A stretch of 64,000 bases of DNA from Lasiodiplodia sp. COLG20 (lineage: Eukaryota > Ascomycota > Dothideomycetes > Botryosphaeriales > Botryosphaeriaceae). The stretch is taken from positions 3,658,001-3,722,000 of the forward strand of contig VNWV01000002.1 in assembly GCA_009801085.1 (NCBI GenBank), in the 5' to 3' direction. The notes under the pieces are model-generated. The model had not been told where the DNA came from and did no database searches. It saw nothing but the letters and a program-made list of their open reading frames with translations. A program made the translations under genes and the position numbers. Of this stretch, positions 23,746 to 33,707 are shown piece by piece. The stretch's first letter is position 1. Each line of letters begins with the position of its first letter.

Positions 23746-24600
23746 ATGCTTGCCCGGACCCTCTCACTCGCGGTCACCATGACCATGGCTGCGTTGAGCG
23801 CCAAAGCAGACACCTCAACTACCTCCGGCTGTGGCTCAGCGCCCTCCCTCTACACTGGCACGCACAGCCTGACCATCAACACCACGCAGCAAGAGCGCAC
23901 CTACATCCTCCAGCTTCCCGTCGACTATGACGCCAACACACCGCATGCGCTCTTCTTCGGCTTCCACTGGCTGCACGGCACGCAGGAAGACGTCTACGCC
24001 AACAGCTGGTACGGGCTGCAGCCGCTTGCCAACGGCACCGCCACCATCTTCGTCGCCCCGCAAGGCATCGACAACGGCTGGCCCAACCCGAATGGCACCG
24101 ACGTCGCCTTTGTCGACGCCCTGCTCTCGACGCTCTCCTCCACCCTCTGCCTCTCCACGCCCCACGTCTACACTCTCGGCTTCAGCTACGGCGCCAGCAT
24201 GTCGCGCGCGCTGGCCTGCGCCCGTCCGCGGACCTTCCGCGCCGTCGCCGCGCTCTCGGCCGGGCCCTTCAGCGGGTGCGACTACGTCGGCGACGCGCCC
24301 GAGCCCATCGGCTTCCTCGGCCAGCACGGCGTCAACGACACCGTCATCCCCGTCGCGTCCGGCCGCGAGATCAGGGACGTGTTTGTGCGCGGCAACGGCT
24401 GCGAGGTGCCGCCGCAGGAGCCTCCCGCGCCCGAGCCGCTCAGCCTCAACTGGAACAAGACCGCTTACGACGGCTGCAAGCCCGGCTACCCCGTCTGGTG
24501 GATCGCGCACGGTGGCGGTCATGTGGCGTTGCCGGATGGTGGCGCTGGGGGGCTGTCCTTTGCTCCAGCGCAGATTTGGGACTTCTTTTCGCAGTTTTAA
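23746..24600 (+). CDS. secreted esterase, feruloyl esterase C / polyhydroxybutyrate depolymerase-like
   Basis: This is an intronless gene of 284 aa. The N-terminus (MLARTLSLAVTMTMAALSAKA) is a signal peptide. The alpha/beta-hydrolase fold is shown by RTYILQLPVDYD, then HALFFGFHWLHGT (oxyanion region), the nucleophile elbow GFSYGASMSRALAC with the catalytic Ser at about residue 148, and a late FLGQHGVNDTVIP segment with the expected acid. The catalytic His is in WWIAHGGGHVALPD. Many Asn-X-Thr/Ser sites and several Cys fit secretion. CE1/LpqC-type members split feruloyl-polysaccharide esters or polyhydroxyalkanoates; the exact substrate cannot be told from sequence. Codon use is markedly GC-rich at third positions, more than in neighbouring kre6. 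An 83-bp inverted-repeat element begins 31 bp after the stop. Confidence 0.88.
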   Translation: MLARTLSLAVTMTMAALSAKADTSTTSGCGSAPSLYTGTHSLTINTTQQERTYILQLPVDYDANTPHALFFGFHWLHGTQEDVYANSWYGLQPLANGTATIFVAPQGIDNGWPNPNGTDVAFVDALLSTLSSTLCLSTPHVYTLGFSYGASMSRALACARPRTFRAVAALSAGPFSGCDYVGDAPEPIGFLGQHGVNDTVIPVASGREIRDVFVRGNGCEVPPQEPPAPEPLSLNWNKTAYDGCKPGYPVWWIAHGGGHVALPDGGAGGLSFAPAQIWDFFSQF

Positions 24601-24631
24601 GTAGTACGTGAATTGATAATTCGTCATGTCA

Positions 24632-24714
24632 TGGGTAGATGAAGCTATTGTCCGGATGCAGATGGATAATTGTTAATTCGACATTATCGTCCTGACGATA
24701 GCTTCAGCTACCCA
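24632..24714. repeat. 83-bp inverted-repeat element, copy 2 (MITE-like)
   Basis: Left arm about 24632-24657 and right arm about 24689-24714 pair with roughly four mismatches. The right arm is almost identical to that of copy 1 at 5395-5422 (GACGATAGCTTCAGCTACCCA shared). The inner sequence also aligns with copy 1 (aattgttaattc against aatttttaattc). Length is again exactly 83 bp. It lies just downstream of the esterase stop codon, within its likely 3' UTR. Confidence 0.8.
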
Positions 24715-25332
24715 CAGCTCGTCGCGAATATTGTGAGACATGCGAAGAATGTTCAGGCTGGTTGTTTCATGAGGCGCTGTCGATGGTGGTGTTGACACTG
24801 CTGGACCAATTTTGAGCTATGCCGGATATGGAAACGCTTCCGCCGCGGCTGCAAGCACCGGCCGCGACTTTCGTGAGATCGTGAGCGCAGCGTCCGGCCG
24901 CCTCTCTTCACAATGCAATGCCCGACTGAAGGCAGTGCCCCTTCTAACGCCGGGCGCCGGCTCAGCAGAGCCGCCCAAGTCTGCTCCGACCTTCTAAAGC
25001 GGTGGTCTCACAAAAAAAAAGTTGTGGTCTCTGGGATTGCCATGTGTTTGTGGTACGACGTAAGATATAGGTAGAGGTACGCGGGCGAGACCCAGTATGC
25101 CCAAAGACACCGAGCACCGGCTCAGCTTTCAATCTGAGTGAGCAGACATGGAAATTCCCATCGCAGGCGTTCCTCCGCTACGGTCATGGTCTGTGCGCGC
25201 TGGGTTATGTTGCGGCGACAGCTCGCGCACACAACCTTTGCCAAACACCACCATTCCACAAAACCGTACGTGCAACCCGGGCTCGAGATATTGTGCTGCA
25301 AAAGCTAACCGTGCCTGGCAGACATCGCAATC
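24715..25332. other. intergenic, promoter of the zinc-finger gene
   Basis: No gene was recognised. It contains a short A-tract near 25012-25020. It should hold the esterase terminator and the promoter and leader of the gene at 25333. Confidence 0.4.
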
Positions 25333-26207
25333 ATGTCTGACGACGAAAGGCGCAAAATCTCTGAGCGCAACCGTAAGCGGTCTTGTTCTCGTAGCACCAC
25401 AGGCAGCTTGCTAACACATACACAGTCGCGAAGCTCCGCGCGCAGAACGACGCGCGCATCAAAGCAAGGCAGGAGCGCAATGAAAGGGAGGGCAGGGAGG
25501 ATCCCGTTCTGGACGCTCTGCTCAGCAACCGCGAGGCCCTGGACCGCACCTTGGCTCTCAAAGCTGGAAGAGCCGCTGCTCCCGAAACCGATGGACCCGG
25601 AATCGACCAGAAGAACAGTTCGGCTACCAGTTCTGACCCGCGCGCACAGTACAGTGGTGTCGCCGAGAACGCGCCCGGAAACCGCACGTCGTTGGCACAG
25701 GAGCGAAAGGATACGGAGGGACCTTCTAGGAAGTCGGAGGTGAAGACAATCCAGGGCGGAGAGCAGGCTCAGGCAGCTAAGAAGATCCGGTCTCAGGGCC
25801 CGCCTTCGGGAGACGCCGCGCTTGGTAGCCTGCCTGCACCTTCGGAAGGGCTTCCTACGGGAGCACCTCGTAACACCACGTCCTCGGGTAGGGTCCGCCT
25901 TGACAAGAAGTGAGTGTTCCTAGCTTTTTTCATATCCCAGCATAGCCGCTGATTCTATCCCAGCCCCACACAGGCACCGTTCACGCCGCTGGCTGTGGTC
26001 ATGCCGCCAGGTACGCCCAGGGCCCATGACGGCCTTTGTAAGTACGGATGGATGAGGAAGCGTGGGTGTGAGCACCGCCACCTGTGCCATCTCCTGCACC
26101 CCGATGATGTTCCTGAACGACTCTGGCTGGACTTCATTCCGGACTTTGTGATCCAGCGCCACGTCACGAACAGGTGGTATTCGGAGCAAGAAGAGAGGCG
26201 CCGTTAG
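25333..26207 (+). CDS. CCCH-type zinc-finger protein
   Basis: Three exons are joined: MSDDERRKISERN, intron (GTAAGC, GCTAAC, ACAG), LAKLRAQNDARIKARQERNE onward, then a second intron starting GTGAGT after RVRLDKK and ending CCCAG. The product is about 255 aa. A basic helical N-terminus is followed by a Ser/Gly/Pro-rich, probably disordered middle. The C-terminal exon carries one zinc finger: a Cys, nine residues (KYGWMRKRG), Cys, five residues (EHRHL), Cys, three residues (HLL), His. That is C-x9-C-x5-C-x3-H, within the CCCH pattern. It is followed by HPDDVPERLWLDFIPDFVIQRHV. CCCH fingers commonly bind RNA; a role in RNA regulation is inference from the class only. The start at 25333 has no upstream support for another exon. 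Confidence 0.78.
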
Positions 26208-26770
26208 AACCCGGCGGTTGCAGAACGGTGGGCTGGGGAAATGGTTCCGGATAGTCTACCGCTTGAGACAGCAATTCTGGGCCAGTGCTTCCTGATGGCT
26301 GGCGAGGGAATGTTTTGTTTTTAGAGGGGAAAAGGGAGGGGATACTTGGGCTGGCAGACGGGCCACGTAGGGGGAAAATAGAAAATTCTTCTCTGGATTA
26401 ATTCTCTGCTTCAATCCAATGCTAGACTAGTATATCGTGTGGACATATGTTGGCAGATAGGCTTCCTCATGGTTGTGTGAGGTGTGGACAAAGTTGCAAC
26501 AGGGATTGCGGCGAGAAGGTCCGAGCGCAAGCTTGGCATCGCTAGCGCCGGGCGCGCTACTTCTTGTCGCGCGCCGCCGCCCTCTCTACTTTTCACATCA
26601 TCGTCTCAGTGAGTTCACTTGGCTACGCCTGTCCCATTCGCTCTGATCCTTTACTGACGTGTTCGAAGATCCTAGCCTACATAGCCATAAACTATAACGA
26701 AAACGCCATTAACCATAATCAACCTTCAGCTAGTGAAGCGCAAAAGCGCTCGGGCAACGTAGTTGTCACA
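26208..26770. other. intergenic between the zinc-finger and three-repeat genes
   Basis: No gene was recognised. The open frame continues upstream of 26771 without an ATG, so an unseen 5' exon for the next gene is possible. Confidence 0.4.
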
Positions 26771-27811
26771 ATGGAGAGCTTTCAACGCTCTCAAGCTGAG
26801 TGGCTGGCTGCCCGGCAGCTGGCTCTACTGCAACCTGTGGAAGCACCATTGCCTCCTTTGCGACCGCTGCCGACGAGTGAGTTCGTGTGGCCGGTGATGA
26901 GCATCGAAGAGTTTTCTGCGCGAGTTGACGCACTCCGCATGAACACGTCCGTTGAAAAACGGCAAGATAATGTAGCTGAGCCTGCTAAGCCTGCTGAGCT
27001 TCTCGAAAGCTCTCAGTCTGGGAAGCCCTCGACCATGTCTCCCGAGCGGCAACAGCAGGTGGATGACACCGTGGCTCAAATGAGACGGGACTTCGAGCGC
27101 GTTCTGTCTGAGCGTACGCCGAAGCCATTGGAGCCTTTGCCGCCACTGCCAAGTCGGCCGAGCAAACGGCTAAGAGAAATGGCTGATCTCACTCAGCAAT
27201 TGGACGAAGTCTATCGACATCGTCAAGAAGCCGGGTCACCTGCTGGAGGCGTTCAATCTAAGAAGCCATCGACCCTGTCTGTCGAGCACCAACGACGGAT
27301 GGACGCGCTTCAACGGGACATCGACCGCATGCTCGCTGAGAAGGCACCCAAGCCTTTGGAGCCTTTGCCGCCGCTGCCAACATGGCCGGAGGAGCGGATG
27401 AGAGAAATGGCTGACCTCACTCAGCAATTGGACGAAGCTAACCGGCGTCGAAAGGCTAGGCCCGTTGAACAACGGCAAGAGAGAGCTGCTAAGCCCGCAG
27501 AGCCTTTCCCCGACCCGGCAGATGAGCAATCGGGTCTGTCTCCCGAGCGGCAGCGACAGCTAGACGAAGCCATGCAGACAGCGAGGCAGAAATTCGACGA
27601 CAACGTTCTGGCTCGGATCAGGCCCAAACCATTGGAGCCCTTACCGCCGCTACCGACATGGCCGGAAGAGCGGATGAGAGAAATGGCTGACCTCACTCAG
27701 CGATTGGACGAAGCTAACCGGCGTCGTCAAGAACAGAACCGCGCCACGCGCGCAGGTGCCGGACCGTCGGGTGATTCCGCGGTCAAGAAAGAGAAGCAAT
27801 CCCCGCCTTAG
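26771..27811 (+). CDS. hypothetical repeat protein with three PKPLEPLPPLP-type units
   Basis: The 346-aa frame begins at the first ATG (MESFQRSQAEWLAARQ). I do not recognise a family. Three units of about 65-90 residues are evident. Each has a Ser-x-Glu-x-Gln opening (LSPERQQQVDD, LSVEHQRRMDA, LSPERQRQLDE), a charged helix, PKPLEPLPPLP, then (T/S)WPEERMREMADLTQQLDEANRRR or a close variant. Units 2 and 3 are nearly identical in the second half, while unit 1 has SRPSKRLREMADLTQ. A degenerate starting unit (VEAPLPPLRPLPTSEF) precedes them. The pattern is a Pro-rich turn followed by an amphipathic helix, suggesting a helical-repeat or coiled scaffold. No signal peptide or membrane segment is seen, and the tail is basic (VKKEKQSPP). 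The gene borders the 18-kb desert. Confidence 0.6.
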   Translation: MESFQRSQAEWLAARQLALLQPVEAPLPPLRPLPTSEFVWPVMSIEEFSARVDALRMNTSVEKRQDNVAEPAKPAELLESSQSGKPSTMSPERQQQVDDTVAQMRRDFERVLSERTPKPLEPLPPLPSRPSKRLREMADLTQQLDEVYRHRQEAGSPAGGVQSKKPSTLSVEHQRRMDALQRDIDRMLAEKAPKPLEPLPPLPTWPEERMREMADLTQQLDEANRRRKARPVEQRQERAAKPAEPFPDPADEQSGLSPERQRQLDEAMQTARQKFDDNVLARIRPKPLEPLPPLPTWPEERMREMADLTQRLDEANRRRQEQNRATRAGAGPSGDSAVKKEKQSPP

Positions 27812-28283
27812 GATTGTTCAAGTGCATGCAGCTGGTAAGTAGCGTGCAGTTGGGGGGGCAGACGGGATAGCGAGGGGTACAGTATGTAGTGTCTGCCTAA
27901 TCAATAAGATTTCTGAGAGCCTATTGGTGCACTTTCCACAATCCTCGCCAAACCGTCGCTTTCGAAAGCCTACGACCCGCATGAGCCCGCCGACCACAAC
28001 CCATCAGCCGAACACCCACCGAGGCTTGCCCGTCCTGCAGCAGTCCGCTCCCGTGCGCTGCGTCATCCTTTGGCCTGCAATCTGATACTCATCCATCTAC
28101 GATCCGCGTCCGATGAAATGACTTGTTTGCTCACGGTGATCAAGAAACGAGCCAATGCACCAAATATCATTTCACTGAAGCAAGCTTTCCAGACTCCTCC
28201 AGACTCCTCCAGAGTCCCAGACCCGGCAAAGTCGACATGATGACCGCGCGGTACTCATTACTCTCCACGTCGATGAGTCGAAT

Positions 28284-28590
28284 GATCCAGCTTTCTTCGC
28301 GGTTTTCGGATGGATCCAGAGTGGGCTGGTATCTTCCTCCCCTCCCTGGCTGCCTTTCTTTCCACTCCGAGGGGGACTCTATCCAGCAAGAGACTTCCTG
28401 AAGGGATCCAGCTTTCTTCGCAGTTTCCCGACGGACCCCCTCCCCAGATTGCCCAACAAATGATTTCTTGGAGCGATCCAGCTTCCTTCGAAGCTTCCTG
28501 GCGGATCCAGAACAGGCTAGTGAGTGCTGTCTCACTCCTCCCCAGCTACCTCTCTTTCATTCCGAAGAGCACTCTAATCAGGAGACGCCC
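28284..28590 (+). repeat. imperfect repeat block with GATCCAGCTTYCTTCG units
   Basis: GATCCAGCTTYCTTCG occurs at 28284, 28405 and 28475, each followed by a related TTTCC/TTCC-GGCGGA text. The first and third copies also share later text (CTGCCTTTCTTTCCACTCCGAGG against CTACCTCTCTTTCATTCCGAAG), so this looks like a diverged tandem duplication with an internal insertion. Confidence 0.65.
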
Positions 28591-29272
28591 TGGTGCCCAT
28601 CCACTAGATATTTTTCATCTGGAATGAACCTCTTTCTTCCCTGAGGCCAGAGCATGACTCGCGCTTTTCAAAAGGGTCTGGCGACGGGCCTCTATGTCAT
28701 TTTGTCCCAAGTGGAGCTGCTTCGAAAGCGGCTGGCCAGCATACGCGGTGTCAGTCCGTTCGTTCGCATGGCAACGCAATCGCTTGGCGGCTGTTGCCAC
28801 GTTCGGGCGGCAGGGCGAATTGGTGGCATTGGGGACGTTGGCGAGCGGGATTCGACGCGACGAGGTCATGTTGGACAGAGGACGACGCGATGAAAACATG
28901 GACAAGCTGGACGAATGTTGATAGAGCGAACAGATCCAAACGTAGGTGAATACCCAGTTGCCGTCCTTTGATATGAACGGCTTCCTCGATCTACTAAATT
29001 CCCGTCAGTCAATCGTCATTCCAGCTAAAGAGCAACATCCTGGGTAGCTCCACTGACACATATGCTGGGGCGTCGGCGCGCCGATCTCGCTGGCTTGAAG
29101 GTGGTGCTCGCGGCAGAACCATCGTTCAAGGTGTTCTTCATGGCCGGTTTGGTCAGCGGGTGCTTCGTATGGGCAGTATGGCAGCGGGCGCGGCAACGTT
29201 GTGGGTGCTTGAGCCAGTCCGTGATGCTGTACGCGGGCGAGCAGAGGCCCAGCCCGATGGCCGCAACAGCGC

Positions 29273-29324
29273 TTATCGGACCTTATCGATACTCTTATCG
29301 GAATTCTTATCGATGCGCTTATCG
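29273..29324 (+). repeat. TTATCG array at 10-12 bp spacing
   Basis: TTATCG starts at 29273, 29283, 29295, 29307 and 29319. The reverse complement CGATAA contains GATA, so this is also a five-site GATA cluster at about one helical turn. Confidence 0.75.
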
Positions 29325-31246
29325 GGGCTCGTATTAGGCGCTTGTCCGGGCTTTCCTGCTCTTGCCGCCGCCCTTGTGTGCAATCACCTCTGTGCTAAAA
29401 CTGGTTCCAGTGTATAGACAAGCCTACACCGCAGCCGAAGGATCATTCTGCTCGTGTATGGTCCAACCTGTCGATCGTGGAGCTCTCTGGAATTTCTCAG
29501 GGCTCTGCTCGTGACCATGTCGCTGCAGGAGCTGCTTGGATTGCATTCTTCCCTCACAGCCTTAGCTCAAGGCACCACAACACGTTCCAGAGCGTCAGCC
29601 GTTCCCAGTCGCTTCACAGTCAAGCCAGATTCGTCCGGTCCTTCCAGGGCTCACGCGTCAGTATTCAACACTTCACCAATTCGAAAGATGCGCGCTCTTA
29701 CCTTCAGAGTGCTGGAAGCCGCCTTCACCACGAACCCAGCCATCTGCTCTCTGGCGAGTACGCGTACGTCAGCCCTGCTGTCCATTCATCAGCATCAATC
29801 AGTCTTCAAAAAGCTTTCCCCACCCATACCTCTCCATCGAGCAAGCTTGTAGCGCTCTACCAAGGTCGAGGCATGCTGAAACGTCCATGTATATCTCGAA
29901 GGCCGCGATCAAGAGTCGTTGAGTTGCAACAAAGGTTCGACGAAGCCGCAAGCATTCTTCAACGCAACTGCAAGGGAAGGGCGGAGTTCCGTAGTGGTCT
30001 CTACCAAACAATAGCTGTGTATGCGTCTTAATCTGGTGTGGAAAGCTCACCACATCTGTCTGGCGGGGATGAAGGTCATGTTGTAAAGCTGCAGACTGCC
30101 GTGGGAGCAAAAACCAGCGCAGCCGACACGCGTCTTGCCGCTCAGAGAGTAGAAGAAGCTGCGCCTACGGCAGTCGAATATAGCAGCTATCCGTAGGGCA
30201 ATCGGGCTCCAGACAGATCATAGTTGTAGCAAGTATCATTGTCGTCGTTACCGTCTATCCGACTAGCATTTGAGCGATCTGTGGTAGTGATGAGCAAAGC
30301 GTGGAAAGCGTGCCGCTCCTCTGAGCTTTAGAGACGTTTGGCTGGCGTGCCGTCTGTGCACCGAATGGAATGAATGATGACTTGGACTGTTCGATCCATC
30401 CTGTGACCTGTTCTGCTATCGACCAAGCTTAGAGAATCGTGCTTCCGCTGCTGCCAGAGTTTGTGTGCTACTTCGTTGTGGAAATGAGCCAACTAGAAAA
30501 TCGACACAGGAGAGTGCAGCTATCATGTAGCAGGAAACGTACTGCCATCAACGCTGCTCGTTCATGTTCGGGGGAAGTTCATCCCCATCGTCTGTATGGT
30601 AGGAGCGACACAGACAATTCGGACATGAATTCGTACCTGGCGTAGAGAAATCGAATGAGACACCTTCCGGCGTGAGATCTTTGCTGGGATTTAGTTGTTT
30701 CTCGACTAGTAAATCCGCTAGCCTTCCTCTTCGTAATGCTTCTTGTTGTCTCTGTATCCCAAAGGCTTATCCTTTCAGAGTACATCTCTGCGGATACTTT
30801 GTCTTCTCATCAGCTACGTTGGCCAACTTGGTTGGTGGATGACAAGGGTGCATAAAGAGGAATTCCTTCGTCGCTAAAACGCAAGTCGCGTGCCGCGGTG
30901 GAATCGAGAGTGCGTTTTCGGGGTATCTTCGCGGAATGCCCACATTGTCTCTGCGCTCTCTGGAGTCAAGTCGAACAGAATCCAGCGCGACGTCCGGAGT
31001 GCTACCTCGACGGCTTTAGCATTTCTGGACAGCATGGATTCTGCGGGGCCATTGTCTTGTAACAATCCGAACGTTGCATGGTGTAGCTGCGACTTTTGTC
31101 GGTTGCAGCTGTGGATACGAGGAGTCTCTTGAGCTAGAGTCCACGGCATACCTGTCAACAGTGACAGCAGTCGCTTCTCGCTCCACTCGAACTGCGTTTT
31201 CGTGGAGAAAAGATGCATCCTAGTTGCTGGGGCATCGTCGGGTGGC

Positions 31247-31312
31247 TTCCTTGCGATCGCCGGGTAGATTCCCTGTGATCGCCGGGTAATTTCCCTGTGA
31301 TCGCCGGGTAGC
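31247..31312 (+). repeat. 22-bp tandem repeat, three units
   Basis: Units at 31247-31268, 31269-31290 and 31291-31312 share the core GATCGCCGGGTA after TTCCYTG; the last two differ at two bases. A partial fourth unit (tttcccag) follows. Confidence 0.85.
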
Positions 31313-32939
31313 TTTCCCAGAAAAATCTTTTTTTTTCCGCCGAGAAGAAAAGTTCTCTACGCCTTTTCGGATGGTTGGTCCGGTATCTTCTTCTGTCGCT
31401 CGAGAGGGATCTGCCTTCAAAATTGTGGTAGCACCATTTGGACGCGAGATATCGTGCACTGAAGTGCAGCCATTTCGAAAGGTCGTAGCTTGCACCTGGC
31501 GTTTCTTGGTAGTACTCTACTGTCCCTGCTCAGTCCGTCTGATCGGGTACGCGCTACTACCGAGTGTAGTCTATTACTGATTGTCTCCGTCTGATTGATC
31601 TCCGTAAACGACAGCAAACGGAGCGATCCGCCGTCTTGCTCGCTTCAATTTCATCGCGATTCACGGCTGTGGAGTTTGACATCATGTGCTGTCGACCGTC
31701 CGAGACTTTCGCTGCTCTCACGCATCGTCTTGTTTTGGGGCGCGGAAAGGAGTTTGTAGCGGGAGGAGCGGGTAGAAAATGTCGCAGACGCCTTCCTTTT
31801 CGACGTCTGAACGCGACTACTGTTCTGTTCGAGATCTCGAAACGTACAACTTTTCGAGTTGATGAAGTAGCGGTCGCCTTTTGGTCGATGGGAAGCGAGG
31901 GAAAGAGCGCGCAACTGTCCAACGAGCCTGGCAACTTCGAAGATCCCGTGGTCGGCAGGCTGGACTCTCAGATGCGAAAGTCTCACGAACTTGTAAGAGC
32001 CACGTCTTAATCTTGCGGCCAACGCACTGTCCGCGAATTTCCTTAGAGTGAGGAGTAGCCGGCTGGGCCGCGACGTGAAACTTCGGCCTTCGAACCAGTA
32101 GCTCAAACGAATAACGTCGGCATCCAGATTCTTCGATGTAGGATTCCGCCACTTACAAGCCTACAAGGCTCAAACGCCTCTAAGTTTGATGCTTGCCGGT
32201 GTGATTTTCTTGTTAATTTACCGACAAACAGCCTGACCTTCTCGCTCGCCTCCAGATGTATCTCTTTAGGCATAGACCTGTATGCGCTGTAACGATTTAC
32301 GAGCTCGTAAGCAGTCTTCTGGTTTGCCAACTTCGCTCCAGCGGTCATTGCTTCACCGACCCGGTTCTTGCCGAGGTCCTGGGGATACTGAACACCTTAC
32401 TGCGTGTTTTGCTGGAAAATGTTGGATTCAAGCTGTAACGGTTCGCAGTTCCCCGTGTTATCTTCTGCAGTTTCCTCCTCGTAGAGGTGTCCGGCATTCC
32501 GGCCAGCTTTGTTTTGGGCTTCAAAGGCAGCGCCCGAGCTGGCCCATGTGCTGGAACATGACCCTGGCAGAGGCCGGTGGCTCGCTGGTGTCTTTCTCTA
32601 CTGCGCTATTTGCCGACTTCTCAGTCTCAGAGCTGCTCTCCTCCTCCTCTGACGGGGCCTCAGGGTTGGCGATTCGCTCTCAGTACTCCCTTTCGGTTGG
32701 ATCGCGATTTCGTGGCCTTGTTGCTCTATCGCTTCGCGGCTCCCACCATCTCGTTTGCTTTGTCAATGTCGCCTTTGACCAGGCGGGTGACTCGAGCCGC
32801 TTACACCGCTGAAAGACCGCGCTGAGTTATATCAGGGTTTGGCCATCGTTCGAAGCCAAGACGTCCGTGATGTTGACGATGGTGGGAAGTCACAAGGCAT
32901 TTGAAGTTGTGAAAGCAGATTGATGCTTCTGCAAGCCCA

Positions 32940-33266
32940 TCACCCGCAGTTGCTTCTGGATGTTGCTGAGTGTCGCAACACCGATCTTGGGTTAGCATCT
33001 ATGGCGGATTTGGTCCTTCGGGTATCCTCATCATTGTCCATCAGATGTTTAGCTTCTCGCATCGTGATCCATTTGCCATGAACTGCTTGCCATCGTGAGT
33101 GCTGGAGTACGCGAGTGTGGCCAGGGTCCCCAGGGTTTTCCGGATACGCGCTATTGCTTTCTGTGAAGTATTCCTGATGCAATGGTTTATACATGCGAGA
33201 CGGTGAACTGACAAGCCGTTCAACCCAGGGTCTCATAGAGTCGAAGTATGCTTTGTCCTCAGCCAT
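32940..33266 (-). pseudogene. possible decayed coding remnant
   Basis: A 108-codon minus-strand frame (MAEDKAYFDSMRPWVERL at the start, later RWQAVHGKWITMREAKHLMD) reads like real protein. It has no family match that I recognise and no convincing continuation. Similar fragments lie on the same strand nearby (for example TEWDDLAFEYLTDRLIIKL around 33503-33660). They may be parts of one old gene; this is a weak call. Confidence 0.2.
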
Positions 33267-33632
33267 GGGAGCTCCTCGTTGAAGAACTTCGGCTCAGAGC
33301 GTTGAGAGAACGCGGCCCAACATTGGCATTCGAGGATCACGATGCTTAGTATGGTGTTAGACGAGTACCCCCGGGTCGGTTTTAGGTCATCTGGGCAGCT
33401 GTTTCTATTGCTTGGGTTGAGGATATTAATGTTGCTGCTAAACAGACCGCTGGCTGTGTATGATCTCTTTGCGAGGCGTATATACCATCTCGTGACCCTT
33501 GGTTAAGGCAAATCATCTACCAGCATCGCTTTTAGACGATTAAAGGTCCTGCTATCCGTGTAAACCAGACTGCACAGCTTGATGATGAGGCGGTCGGTTA
33601 GGTATTCGAACGCCAAGTCATCCCACTCCGTC

Positions 33633-33707
33633 GACTGAAATCTTGTCGAAGAGTCGCAGAGAGAAGCTGCCCAGCTCAAACCCACGGCTTTCGACAAGAT
33701 TTCAGTC
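33633..33707. repeat. perfect 18-bp inverted repeat
   Basis: gactgaaatcttgtcgaa at 33633-33650 and its exact reverse complement at 33690-33707, with a 39-nt spacer. Confidence 0.85.
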
